Shown here piece after piece: positions 7,192-14,991 of a DNA stretch of 23,842 bases. A model generated the notes under the pieces. The model worked only from the letters and a program-made list of their open reading frames with translations. It was not told the origin of the DNA and ran no database searches. Both the position numbers and the translations under genes were made by a program. The DNA is from a virus. The stretch lies in IMG/VR virus record IMGVR_UViG_3300006753_000078, positions 1-23,842 of that record. One strand, written 5' to 3'. The first letter of the stretch is position 1, and the number at the start of each line of letters is the position of its first letter.

Positions 7192-8376
7192 ATGGCTGCT
7201 TCATGGGCATTGACTCCCCCGGCAGGGGTTGAGTCTACTTTTGATATTACGGCGAATTCCGATGTCAGGGATGTGAGTGATGTACTGGATGCTGTGTACG
7301 TTGCCGACACACCTTTCATCAATAAGATCGGTTGGGGCGAAGCTGCTCACAACAAAATCATTGAGTGGGTAAGTGACTCGATCGGCTATGGCTATCTGAT
7401 TCTTTCCAACGGTGGTACGGTTGCCTCCGATGCGTCCAGCTTTGTTGTTGGTACGTCCGGTACGGGAGCCCAGAGCACCGCTATCCGTCAGATTCACACC
7501 GGATCCATCCTGAAGCACAATGCTTCCCCGACCCTTGGCTATATGATTGTCGAGGATCTCAGTACGGGTGGTGGGTCTATTACGTTTGCCTACATGAGCG
7601 ATACCACGCAGACCACGGCTCTGACCGATGGCGCGACATTGTTCATTATCGGTAATGCGGTTCCAGAAGGGTCTTCACCGCGAGACGATACCACGCGGCC
7701 CAGAGCCATTCTGTCTAACAAAACCCAGATATTCCGCAAGGATGTTCGTATCACGGGTACTCGTCAGGCAACCGATATGTATGCTGTGGGCAACGAGCTC
7801 CGGCACCAGATTGATCTGCGAACCAAGGAGTATAAGCGAGAGCTTGAAACAACCGCTATCTTGGGTCGTAAGGAAGCCGGTTCCACCGTAGAAACCCAGA
7901 CCATGGGTGGTCTTTTTGATTACCTGAGAGGTCAGTCTGGAACCCACATTGACACTTCTTCAACGTCTCTCACAGAGAGTCTACTGAACACCATCGTCAG
8001 GGGTGTTATGGAGAAAGGCGGTGTCCCCGATTGTGTGCTTGTTGGGTTTGAACGTCAACAGGACATCTCTTCGTGGGATGTTGCCAAGAAACGTACCACA
8101 CCGGATTCAAGACAGGCTGGGTATTACACAACCCAGTATCTGTCTGACCTTGGTGCGGTCCTTGATGTTGTTGTCTCAAGATGGGTTCCAGCGAACCTTG
8201 CTTTCATCTTGAGTTCCAGCATGATTAAATTGTGTCCTCTCCGGGGTCGTAAGTTCATCCTGGAAAAGTTGGGGAAAGTTGGTGATTACGTTGAGTATCA
8301 GCTTCTCTCAGAAGTATCCATGCAGTTCAATGGATATAACCTTGGTCAACACGGTATGCTTACCGCTTTGACATAA
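7192..8376 (+). CDS. Major capsid protein, SU10 family
   Basis: A 394-aa HK97-fold major head protein. The N-terminal part contains DVSDVLDAVYVADTPFIN and then EWVSDSIG, the pattern of SU10-type capsid proteins, in which a D....I....TP....I element is followed by a W..D segment. The spine and P-domain region follows, with VRITGTRQATD and a long helix (ELRHQIDLRTKEYKRELE), then the A-domain with Gly-rich turns and a C-terminal beta region. AAGGAG sits ahead of the start. The preceding gene is a scaffold candidate and a strong hairpin follows the stop. Length is normal for the family. Confidence 0.88.
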   Translation: MAASWALTPPAGVESTFDITANSDVRDVSDVLDAVYVADTPFINKIGWGEAAHNKIIEWVSDSIGYGYLILSNGGTVASDASSFVVGTSGTGAQSTAIRQIHTGSILKHNASPTLGYMIVEDLSTGGGSITFAYMSDTTQTTALTDGATLFIIGNAVPEGSSPRDDTTRPRAILSNKTQIFRKDVRITGTRQATDMYAVGNELRHQIDLRTKEYKRELETTAILGRKEAGSTVETQTMGGLFDYLRGQSGTHIDTSSTSLTESLLNTIVRGVMEKGGVPDCVLVGFERQQDISSWDVAKKRTTPDSRQAGYYTTQYLSDLGAVLDVVVSRWVPANLAFILSSSMIKLCPLRGRKFILEKLGKVGDYVEYQLLSEVSMQFNGYNLGQHGMLTALT

Positions 8377-8390
8377 TCTACCTCCTTAAC

Positions 8391-8415
8391 GCGGGGGGCC
8401 TAGACAGCCCCTCGC
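8391..8415 (+). terminator. Strong hairpin after the capsid gene
   Basis: Bases 8391-8399 pair with 8407-8415 as a 9-bp stem (GCGGGGGGC with GCCCCTCGC, one G-U pair) around a 7-base loop. It lies in the only notable gap of this stretch, 15 bases after the capsid stop. No T tract follows; instead the AGAAAGG ribosome binding site of the next gene begins at once. It could be a leaky terminator or an mRNA 3' stabiliser that lowers expression of downstream genes relative to the capsid. Confidence 0.6.
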
Positions 8416-8427
8416 AGAAAGGTCACT

Positions 8428-9642
8428 ATGTCGTTAGACGTTGATTACGAGAAGCTGATTGAGATGCACCCGAAGGTATCTGCTGTTTTACCTCCGCAGG
8501 TACTGGACTATATGAAGAGTGCAGACCAGAAGACCTTTGACCACCTGACTGACTCTTGGAAGTATAACATCAAGCGTAATGCTCAGAAGTACATACCCAA
8601 GTATGGTTGGCTCAATACCGGTTTCAAGGATTTCGGTAGGAATAAGGCTGTAATTGCAATAGGTTCAGGACCAAGCCTCAAGAAGAATCAAGACGAACTG
8701 AGGATGTTGAGTCTGATAGACGGTAAGATGAAAATGGAGGATCAATCATTCATTACGATGGCTACCAATCATCAGATTAAGCCGTGCCTGGAAGCAGGTA
8801 TATATCCGCACTTTGCGATGGTGGCAGACGGATCCGAGAACCTTGTAGACCAGTTCGATGTGGGTGAGGACGGGAAACATACCATCCTGATAGCCGCTGT
8901 AACTGCCCATCCGAAGGTGATTGAAAAGTGGCCCGGGCCGGTTAAGTTTGTGTCACAGCAAAACGAGGTCGTAAGGGGGTTCCTGAGAGACGAGGGCATT
9001 GACATGCCAAAGCAGAATTGCGTGGTCGAGGGTGGGAACATCCTTAACCTTTCATTCTCCATCTCGATCGGTCTGTTTGGAATTTCAGCCTGGATGTGTG
9101 TTGGTAACGATCTGTCTTTTCCTGCCAAAAGCAATGTGGATGACAGGCGCGAAGAGTATTATGCAGACGGTATCTATGAAACGAACATAAAGAGCAGACG
9201 GGACGAGGCACGTAACCACTTTGCGTGGGCGGGTTTATCGTTTCACGAAGGCCCATTTGAGCCCTTGCGGGATTATGTAAATCTCGATATAATGTACACA
9301 AGTCCACAGTTGTTCATCTACAAGACCTGGCTTGAGTCCAATGCTTTGATCTTGTGGGATGCCAAGATGAAGTTCAAGATATACAACTGTACCGAGGGTG
9401 GCATTCTTGGCGTGAACGTCAGGGAGGGTGTTGAGGGGTATGACGAGAAGTTTGACGGTGACAACTGGGTGCTCATGGACGAGATTGCCAGCAGGAAATG
9501 GAGGACTCGCAGGTTTTCCGATGCTGTTGAGGAGTTTCACCAAGCCCGTGAGACGCTTAGAAAGGAAAGATTATGGCTACCAGGGGGAATAAGGTTAGGT
9601 GTCCCAAGTGTGGGGGATTCGGATCACCGCATCATCCACTGA
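8428..9642 (+). CDS. Maf/DUF115 (MptE-like) family protein
   Basis: A 404-aa protein whose central part matches the family that includes flagellin-modifying Maf proteins and archaeal MptE-like proteins. Visible blocks are AVIAIGSGPSL (74-84), the TMATNHQIKPCLEAGIYPHF segment (110-129) followed by MVADGS (131-136), a VEGGN turn (200-204) and VGNDLSFP (225-232). Maf proteins are linked to transfer of nonulosonic acids (pseudaminic, legionaminic) from CMP donors to Ser/Thr of flagellin; MptE catalyses pyrophosphorylation of a pterin. In a phage head cluster, protein or glycan modification is more plausible than pterin synthesis, but this is inference. The last 70 bases overlap the next gene in another frame. 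Confidence 0.8.
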   Translation: MSLDVDYEKLIEMHPKVSAVLPPQVLDYMKSADQKTFDHLTDSWKYNIKRNAQKYIPKYGWLNTGFKDFGRNKAVIAIGSGPSLKKNQDELRMLSLIDGKMKMEDQSFITMATNHQIKPCLEAGIYPHFAMVADGSENLVDQFDVGEDGKHTILIAAVTAHPKVIEKWPGPVKFVSQQNEVVRGFLRDEGIDMPKQNCVVEGGNILNLSFSISIGLFGISAWMCVGNDLSFPAKSNVDDRREEYYADGIYETNIKSRRDEARNHFAWAGLSFHEGPFEPLRDYVNLDIMYTSPQLFIYKTWLESNALILWDAKMKFKIYNCTEGGILGVNVREGVEGYDEKFDGDNWVLMDEIASRKWRTRRFSDAVEEFHQARETLRKERLWLPGGIRLGVPSVGDSDHRIIH

Positions 9643-9872
9643 AGCATTGCAAGAGGTGTGAGGGTGGTACGATCAGGTGTATCCTTGAGAAATGTCATGA
9701 GCCTGTAGTGTGGGTGGGTAAAACCCCGGCACGTTATTGTTTTGTACACAGGAATCGGTTGGAGCCAAGTCCGTTCAGGGACAGTTTTGAGACGGATTTT
9801 AACGAGAAACGGCATGGCTGGAGACAGGATGTAGCCAAGGACAAGTTTCCAGCGGAAGAGGGGGGATTCTAA
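9573..9872 (+). CDS. Small zinc-ribbon protein, 99 aa
   Basis: The ATG is preceded by AAAGGAAAGA, and the gene overlaps the 3' end of the Maf-like gene by 70 bases. The N-terminal half has paired cysteines: CPKC (10-13) with CKRC (26-29), and then Cys36, Cys41, Cys56 and His59, enough for two zinc sites. The C-terminal half is charged and includes RDSFETDFNEKRHGW. A structural zinc ribbon that binds nucleic acid or protein is likely, but no function is assignable. It sits one base ahead of a second zinc-ribbon gene, which suggests related roles. Confidence 0.78.
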   Translation: MATRGNKVRCPKCGGFGSPHHPLKHCKRCEGGTIRCILEKCHEPVVWVGKTPARYCFVHRNRLEPSPFRDSFETDFNEKRHGWRQDVAKDKFPAEEGGF

Positions 9873-10058
9873 ATGCCACAGATTAACAGTTCAGTGGAAC
9901 GTACAGTATGTGCAAAGTGTGGTAACATTCTGTTGCATGGTCCACCGGGTGCAAGACCATATCCGGATTTTTGTTCCAATTGTGAGCGACAGATACTGAA
10001 CTCTTTGTCCAAGCGTGAGAGGGGGAGAAGATTTTTAAAGGAGAAGCTGAAGAAATAG
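9873..10058 (+). CDS. Small zinc-ribbon protein, 61 aa
   Basis: A compact protein with CAKC (13-16) and CSNC (34-37), the four-cysteine pattern of a treble-clef or zinc ribbon, followed by a basic helical tail (SKRERGRRFLKEKLKK). GAGGGGGGAT upstream is a good ribosome binding site. It begins immediately after the preceding zinc protein. The basic tail suggests nucleic acid contact. The role is unknown; it could be a transcription or translation modulator or a partner of the following radical SAM enzyme. Confidence 0.78.
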   Translation: MPQINSSVERTVCAKCGNILLHGPPGARPYPDFCSNCERQILNSLSKRERGRRFLKEKLKK

Positions 10059-10091
10059 AGTATAGTATGGTTGTAAAGACATTGAAAGAGT

Positions 10092-11027
10092 ATGTGGCAA
10101 AGCATGAGGCTGATTAATCCGGAGGTCCGGATAGAGACTACAAATTTATGCAATGCCCAATGTTCAATTTGCCCAAGGGAGAAAATGACCCGTGATCTCA
10201 GTAACATGGACAGGAATCACTTTTGCCATCTCCTAGACCAAGTTGCTGAAATGGGGGCCGAAGAGGTATCACCGTTCGGGTATGGTGAGCCTCTCATAGA
10301 CAAGGGCATTACAGAAAAGATCAGGTGCATATCCGAAAGGGGCATGAAGAGTTTCATTACGACCAATGCAAGCCTCTTGACGATAACCAAGTGCTTTGAT
10401 CTGATTGATGTCGGGTTGTCTCACATACGATTTTCTGTCCATGGGGTTGGCAAAGAGTACGAAGAGGTTCACAGGAACCTCAAGTGGAACAAAACGAGGG
10501 GGAACATCCTAACATTCCTGAAGGCTAACGCCAAGAAGGGTTACCCGGTAAAGGTTGACCTATCGTTTATCCCCATGGGGTTGTATACCCAGAATGATAT
10601 AGATAAGGTCGTGAACGGCTGGGAACATGCAGGGATAAATGATATCGAGGTCTGGAGGCCCCACAACTGGACAACCGGGCGGGATTACAGGTTGCGTGAG
10701 GGGAAGCTAAAGACCTGCGGCAGACCCCAAAGGGGTCCGATCCAGATCAATGCTGATGGCAAGATGATCGTTTGTTGCTTTGACTTTGACGGAAAGATAG
10801 AGGTAGGGGATACCCACAAGAATACAATACTGGAGATTCTTAGGGGGGATGCGTTTCGGAGGATTAGGGAAAAGCATGACAAGGGGGATTTGTCTGGTCT
10901 GATCTGCGAAACGTGCGATCAGTTAAACGAGGGGGACAGTCCACTACTGTACTCCACTATCGACAATGAGCTTGGGGTTGGTAAAACGTCAAGTTCAAAA
11001 TTTTCATTGATACAACCACGTCAATGA
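10092..11027 (+). CDS. Radical SAM enzyme with SPASM domain
   Basis: A 311-aa radical SAM protein. The [4Fe-4S] cluster motif CxxxCxxC is at Cys20, Cys24 and Cys27, preceded by RIETTNL. The GEP motif that binds SAM is at 65-67. A C-terminal SPASM region carries Cys209, the pair Cys228-Cys229 and Cys272/Cys275, spaced as in SPASM domains that hold auxiliary clusters. SPASM enzymes commonly modify peptides (sactipeptides, PQQ, anaerobic sulfatase maturation), though some act on sugars. No RiPP precursor is evident. The start is uncertain: GAAAGAG lies too close to the ATG at 10092 and rather far from an in-frame ATG at 10104. It sits within structural genes, followed by two small beta-rich proteins. 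Confidence 0.88.
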   Translation: MWQSMRLINPEVRIETTNLCNAQCSICPREKMTRDLSNMDRNHFCHLLDQVAEMGAEEVSPFGYGEPLIDKGITEKIRCISERGMKSFITTNASLLTITKCFDLIDVGLSHIRFSVHGVGKEYEEVHRNLKWNKTRGNILTFLKANAKKGYPVKVDLSFIPMGLYTQNDIDKVVNGWEHAGINDIEVWRPHNWTTGRDYRLREGKLKTCGRPQRGPIQINADGKMIVCCFDFDGKIEVGDTHKNTILEILRGDAFRRIREKHDKGDLSGLICETCDQLNEGDSPLLYSTIDNELGVGKTSSSKFSLIQPRQ

Positions 11028-11048
11028 GCAAACCACAAGGAGAGAACA

Positions 11049-11462
11049 ATGGTTTACACAGCAAGTAAGACCAACAGTTTGCCGGTTCCAACAGAACCAG
11101 GTGTTTTGAGCATTAGGGCAACACGAACCACGGCGGAACTTAATATGCCGGTTTTTGTTCCCTGGAAAAACTGTAAACTCGTTTATGCCTATGCCATCAC
11201 CAGTACTGTTGTTGCTACTGCCGATCTTGAACTTGATCTCGAACTCAACGCCGCCAGTGGTACGGAAATTATGACAATTACCGTGCCGACAGCCAGTTCA
11301 GCGGTTGGAGACATTACAGAAGCAACCTTTACCGACGCTACGGCTGGAGAAAACCTTGACCGTGATGATACGGCAAGGGATGCCGTTAATATCGAAATCG
11401 GGGCGCACGCATCTGGAGCGGGTGCTGCTGATGTGTTCATGTATTTCGAGATTGATTCTTAG
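11049..11462 (+). CDS. Small beta-rich virion protein candidate, 137 aa
   Basis: AAGGAGAG precedes the ATG. The protein is rich in Thr, Ala and Val, with alternating hydrophobic stretches (LVYAYAITSTVVATADLELD) that suggest a beta sandwich, and has no signal peptide. It lies between the radical SAM gene and the neck genes. Such proteins are often head decoration or minor capsid proteins. The family is not recognised. The abundance of Thr and Ser would make it a possible substrate for glycosylation, which is speculation. Confidence 0.75.
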   Translation: MVYTASKTNSLPVPTEPGVLSIRATRTTAELNMPVFVPWKNCKLVYAYAITSTVVATADLELDLELNAASGTEIMTITVPTASSAVGDITEATFTDATAGENLDRDDTARDAVNIEIGAHASGAGAADVFMYFEIDS

Positions 11463-11472
11463 GAGGTGAGGT

Positions 11473-11775
11473 ATGGCTAACAGTCTAACCGGTAATCCTC
11501 TTACCTTCGACACGGCTGCGGCACATGCAAAGCAGATTAAAATAAAAGAGATATTGTGGGTGAACGATGCCGCCGATATCATTGATGGCGACGACCTGAG
11601 CATTGTCATCAACGGTGCCACGATAACCGTTAAGGTGGATAAAACCACAGATGTCGGGTATCTGGATTCTGTTGTGTTCCGCATGGGCCCATATAACCCC
11701 CCGCTACCAACCGATGGAACCGGTATAAATGTGACCGTGATAGACCGTGGGGTATTGGTTGTAGTTCTTCAATAG
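11473..11775 (+). CDS. Small beta-rich virion protein candidate, 100 aa
   Basis: A perfect AGGAGGTGAGGT lies before the ATG, the best ribosome binding site in the region, suggesting high expression. The product alternates polar and hydrophobic residues (SIVINGATITVKVD, GINVTVIDRGVLVVVL), typical of a small all-beta protein. Gene order and expression signals fit a decoration or head-completion protein. No family is recognised. It is close in character to the previous gene but shows no obvious sequence repeat with it. Confidence 0.75.
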   Translation: MANSLTGNPLTFDTAAAHAKQIKIKEILWVNDAADIIDGDDLSIVINGATITVKVDKTTDVGYLDSVVFRMGPYNPPLPTDGTGINVTVIDRGVLVVVLQ

Positions 11776-11784
11776 GAGGGTATC

Positions 11785-12516
11785 ATGGCACTGACAACGA
11801 CCTGGACCCAGCAATCCGTTGTTGATTTTACTGCCGGTACGCTCGGTACTATATCAGACTGCGTAACTCATGTCGAAAGTAAGCTGCAAAGGGGTACGTT
11901 GAGCACTTCAACTACCCCTTCGACAACGGAAGTGCGGAACGAGCTTATTCGTGCAAAGGAAGAATTGTGCGAAGTATTCGGCTTTACTTGGCAACGTAAA
12001 TACTCATACGCAGATACTGCTGCCAGTACGTACAGACTCGCAATGCCAGCGGATTATGGTGGTGGAGAGGTACGTCTGCGTGACATGACCAATAACAGGT
12101 TTCTTGAATGGATAGACCCCTATCGGTTTGACATCAAGTTCCCTGATCCTTCCGAAGAAAGCAATAACAAACTCCAAGCGTTTACAATCAAGGATAGAGA
12201 GCTTTGGGTGATCCCGCCCCCGACTGGGGTGATTCGTCTTGAGCTTGAGTATGGTCGTACCGGTGAGGACAGTACCGCTACAGATGTTAGCTTCCTGCCC
12301 GAATTGATGCGCTTCAAGATATGTGACTATGCTATCTATCAATGTTTTCTGTTGCTCCATGAGTACGAGAAGGCATCTCTGTTCAAGGGGGAGTGGATGG
12401 AGGGGATAAAAAAGTCCAAGCGTCAGAGTGGCAAGCAGAAGTGGGCTATGAGCGGTTTTCAGGCATTAAGCTGGCAGCAGCAGTATTCTGCCAGGTATTA
12501 CCAGGCGGGAAGGTAG
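11785..12516 (+). CDS. Head-tail adaptor-like protein
   Basis: A 243-aa protein at the position of the podovirus adaptor (T7 gp11-like), which docks on the portal and carries the nozzle. The pattern fits: after a Thr-rich start comes a helical segment (EVRNELIRAKEELCEVFGF), then YRLAMPADYGGGEVRL, a WIDPYRFD segment, and RELWVIPPPTG followed by beta strands ending in LEYGR, then a C-terminal helical bundle. These features recur in adaptor proteins, but sequence conservation is low. GGAGGG upstream gives a good ribosome binding site. The next start is 4 bases after the stop. Confidence 0.65.
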   Translation: MALTTTWTQQSVVDFTAGTLGTISDCVTHVESKLQRGTLSTSTTPSTTEVRNELIRAKEELCEVFGFTWQRKYSYADTAASTYRLAMPADYGGGEVRLRDMTNNRFLEWIDPYRFDIKFPDPSEESNNKLQAFTIKDRELWVIPPPTGVIRLELEYGRTGEDSTATDVSFLPELMRFKICDYAIYQCFLLLHEYEKASLFKGEWMEGIKKSKRQSGKQKWAMSGFQALSWQQQYSARYYQAGR

Positions 12517-12519
12517 CGT

Positions 12520-14124
12520 ATGCCCGACTTAGAGCTAAAACTATTTCCCCACTTGGGGAGAAAGACGGATGTTCCGGCAAATAACCCGTCACTTTTACAG
12601 CAGAATGCCAACGGGTTTCTGTCCCATGATGTGGGTGGTCTGAATTTTGACATTGAGCGTAAGACAATGGCATGCTCAAAGTCCTTCGGGTATCAGAAGT
12701 GGAGTAACTCTGTCAATGCACAGGCAACCAAGTGCTTGGGATTGTTTAATCTTTACGACGGTACTAACCGCAACCATTTCATGTTCGATAACGGGAAGCT
12801 GTACAAGTTTGATTCCAGTTTCGACCCAGCAGATCTTAACTTTGCGTCCCCTGTAACTTTTGCAACAGACGATGCCGACCTCTATACCGCTATCCGGATA
12901 GGGGATTATATGGTCTTCACCGATCGTGGTGAGACTGATATGGCCAAATGGAAACAGGGGGATGCCAATCTGTCCAAGGTCATAGCATCCGGGACTGATT
13001 ATCTGTTTCGGTTTATTGTGTCGTTTCAACGAAGGTTGATAGGGCTTTATTCCGACCAAACGGATGGTAACATTGACATTCGCTGGTCTACGGCATGGCC
13101 AGCCACGGCAATTACCTCACTGAATTACCCTGCCGCCAACCAGCTATATGTTCCGAATGATGACCCCATTACGGGTGGGGCAACAATGGGGCAGGATCGT
13201 TGTTTTATCTACAGTGAGAATTCAATCAACCAACTTGTCTATTATCCAGACTATGAGTTGCCATTCAGGTTGTTTACCGTTGTTCCGGATCAAGGGGCGG
13301 TGAACCACCACAGCATTGTTGCTGTTGGTAACTCCCATTACCTGTTCAACGCATCCTATGGGTTCTGTAGGTATGATGGTGGTAATGTTTTCCCTGCTGG
13401 CGGTAAACCTATATCAGATGACATCGAGACCGATATCCAAGGAATCAATACTGCATTCTACGACCTCATAGTGGGCACGTACATCCCCATTGACCGGGAA
13501 GTATGCTGGACAGTACCATGGGGCGGTGAGTCTGCCCCTAACAGGTTGTTTTTCTACAATGTTGATACAGGTCAATGGAGATTTGAAGATAAGTCCATGC
13601 GGTTTGTAGATACATGGACAATGTTTACAAGCTATACCTGGAACGACCTTATCAACGATCTTGGTGGATCCGGAGCTACCTGGGGTCTTTCTAACAACGA
13701 AACATGGGCATATTACACATCCAACAGACAGAGACTGTCCTATGGCAATACCGATGGTCATTTGTATTACCAAGGTGGTAACTCCGTCGATGGCTCTGCC
13801 CTGGACGGACATAGGGTTGAGCCCGTTCTGGACTTTGGTAAGCCGAGAGTCAATACCCTAGTCAAAGAAGTATGGTTTGACATGGGGATTACCGGTGACT
13901 ACAGCCTTGATTTGTACCATCGTGGGGGGAATACTCTGGGGGAACTCCTTGGCCAATCATGGACATCTATGGGCTCATTGTCGCTAGATAGCGCAGCTAG
14001 GCCGGTGATTCATGTAATGCAGAACGCAAGGCTGCACCAGTTCAAGTGGGGCACAGATGGTGCTGCTGAAGACTTTGAGGTACATTCCCTGACGTTCAAG
14101 TACGACCAGAGGGAAGATGTATGA
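12520..14124 (+). CDS. Tail nozzle / tubular protein B-like protein
   Basis: A 534-aa protein, mostly beta, that follows the adaptor candidate. Its N-terminal third has the layout of podovirus nozzle or stabilisation proteins: an early NNPSLLQQNANGFLSHDVG segment, CLGLFNLYDGTNRNHFMFDN, then LYKFD, followed by blade-like repeats such as GDYMVFTDRG and a RFIVSFQRRLIGLYSD segment. A propeller-like body is plausible. The C-terminus includes PVLDFGKPRVNTLVKEVWFD and repeated beta strands. The stop overlaps the next start (ATGA). The assignment rests on gene order and general pattern rather than a clear signature. Confidence 0.68.
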   Translation: MPDLELKLFPHLGRKTDVPANNPSLLQQNANGFLSHDVGGLNFDIERKTMACSKSFGYQKWSNSVNAQATKCLGLFNLYDGTNRNHFMFDNGKLYKFDSSFDPADLNFASPVTFATDDADLYTAIRIGDYMVFTDRGETDMAKWKQGDANLSKVIASGTDYLFRFIVSFQRRLIGLYSDQTDGNIDIRWSTAWPATAITSLNYPAANQLYVPNDDPITGGATMGQDRCFIYSENSINQLVYYPDYELPFRLFTVVPDQGAVNHHSIVAVGNSHYLFNASYGFCRYDGGNVFPAGGKPISDDIETDIQGINTAFYDLIVGTYIPIDREVCWTVPWGGESAPNRLFFYNVDTGQWRFEDKSMRFVDTWTMFTSYTWNDLINDLGGSGATWGLSNNETWAYYTSNRQRLSYGNTDGHLYYQGGNSVDGSALDGHRVEPVLDFGKPRVNTLVKEVWFDMGITGDYSLDLYHRGGNTLGELLGQSWTSMGSLSLDSAARPVIHVMQNARLHQFKWGTDGAAEDFEVHSLTFKYDQREDV

Positions 14125-14963
14125 ACCTCAAGCCACCTCTTAGGTTCTCCAGCATTGAGGACTTACAGCCATGGCTTGAGGATTTGTACAATCATCTCAA
14201 GTCGATCGCTGTCCATACCTTGAAGTTTGTCGGAAGGTCTGCCGCACCCGATAGCGAAGCCGGGAAGATGTATTATGACACTGACGACAATGCCCTGCTA
14301 GTGTACGATGGTACGGCTTGGCGTTACTTGTTAGGCAACGATGACATTGGTGGGACTGCCAACGAAATAAACGTGACCGATAATGGTGATGGTACGCTAA
14401 CGATAGGCATTGTGGATCCCCTTATCGTAGCCAAGGGCGGCACCGGGTTAGCAACTCTTACGGACGGTGCTTTTCAAATCGGTGCCGGTACAGGTACGAT
14501 TGAGCAGCTTGGCCCGGGAGCAAATGGTACGCTTCCAATAGGATCTACGGGGGCAACGCCCACCATTGCAACGATAACGGGTACTGCCGGTCAAATAACA
14601 ATAACAAATGGTGCTGGATCAATAACAATAAGCATCACCGATCCGCTGGCGATTGGGGGGTTAACCACGACCGGCGCAAGAATTGTCAAAACAACTAGAA
14701 TAGATGATGGTGATTCTCCCTACACCGTCCTTTCAACAGACCACAACATATTTTGCGACACGGACGGTGGGGTGATTACTGCAAATCTTCCTGCCGGTGT
14801 AAATGGAACATATTACAGAATTATCAACGTAGGGACTTCAAGCAATAACTTAACTCTTGCTCCTAACGGTGCTGAACTTTTATTGGGAGTTAATTCAAAC
14901 TCTGTTCTTACGGATGGGGAGAGTTTGATTGTAGTGTACGAAACAACAGAGGGATGGTACTAA
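14121..14963 (+). CDS. Tail fibre-like protein
   Basis: A 280-aa protein whose start overlaps the nozzle candidate stop. The N-terminal 30 residues form a helix (LQPWLEDLYNHLKS), as in fibre anchoring ends. The next part has GKMYYDTDDNALLVYDGTAW, common in phage fibres. A Gly/Thr-rich region with KGGTGLATLTDG and GSITISI repeats follows. The last ~85 residues form a beta module that ends in GWY, and related modules occur in the gene at 22816. It is likely part of the host-contact apparatus, but the receptor is unknown. No S74 chaperone or enzymatic motif is present. Confidence 0.75.
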   Translation: MNLKPPLRFSSIEDLQPWLEDLYNHLKSIAVHTLKFVGRSAAPDSEAGKMYYDTDDNALLVYDGTAWRYLLGNDDIGGTANEINVTDNGDGTLTIGIVDPLIVAKGGTGLATLTDGAFQIGAGTGTIEQLGPGANGTLPIGSTGATPTIATITGTAGQITITNGAGSITISITDPLAIGGLTTTGARIVKTTRIDDGDSPYTVLSTDHNIFCDTDGGVITANLPAGVNGTYYRIINVGTSSNNLTLAPNGAELLLGVNSNSVLTDGESLIVVYETTEGWY

Positions 14964-14991
14964 TTAAGAATACATACAGATGGGGGACTCA

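Noticed and set aside
8428-9642. MptE-type pterin pyrophosphokinase for cofactor synthesis
   Set aside because: The family is shared, but no other pterin gene is present and the neighbours are capsid and modification genes; a Maf-like role fits the context better.
11298-11684. Reverse-strand gene of 128 codons
   Set aside because: It spans two + strand genes with strong ribosome binding sites and encodes no recognisable domain.
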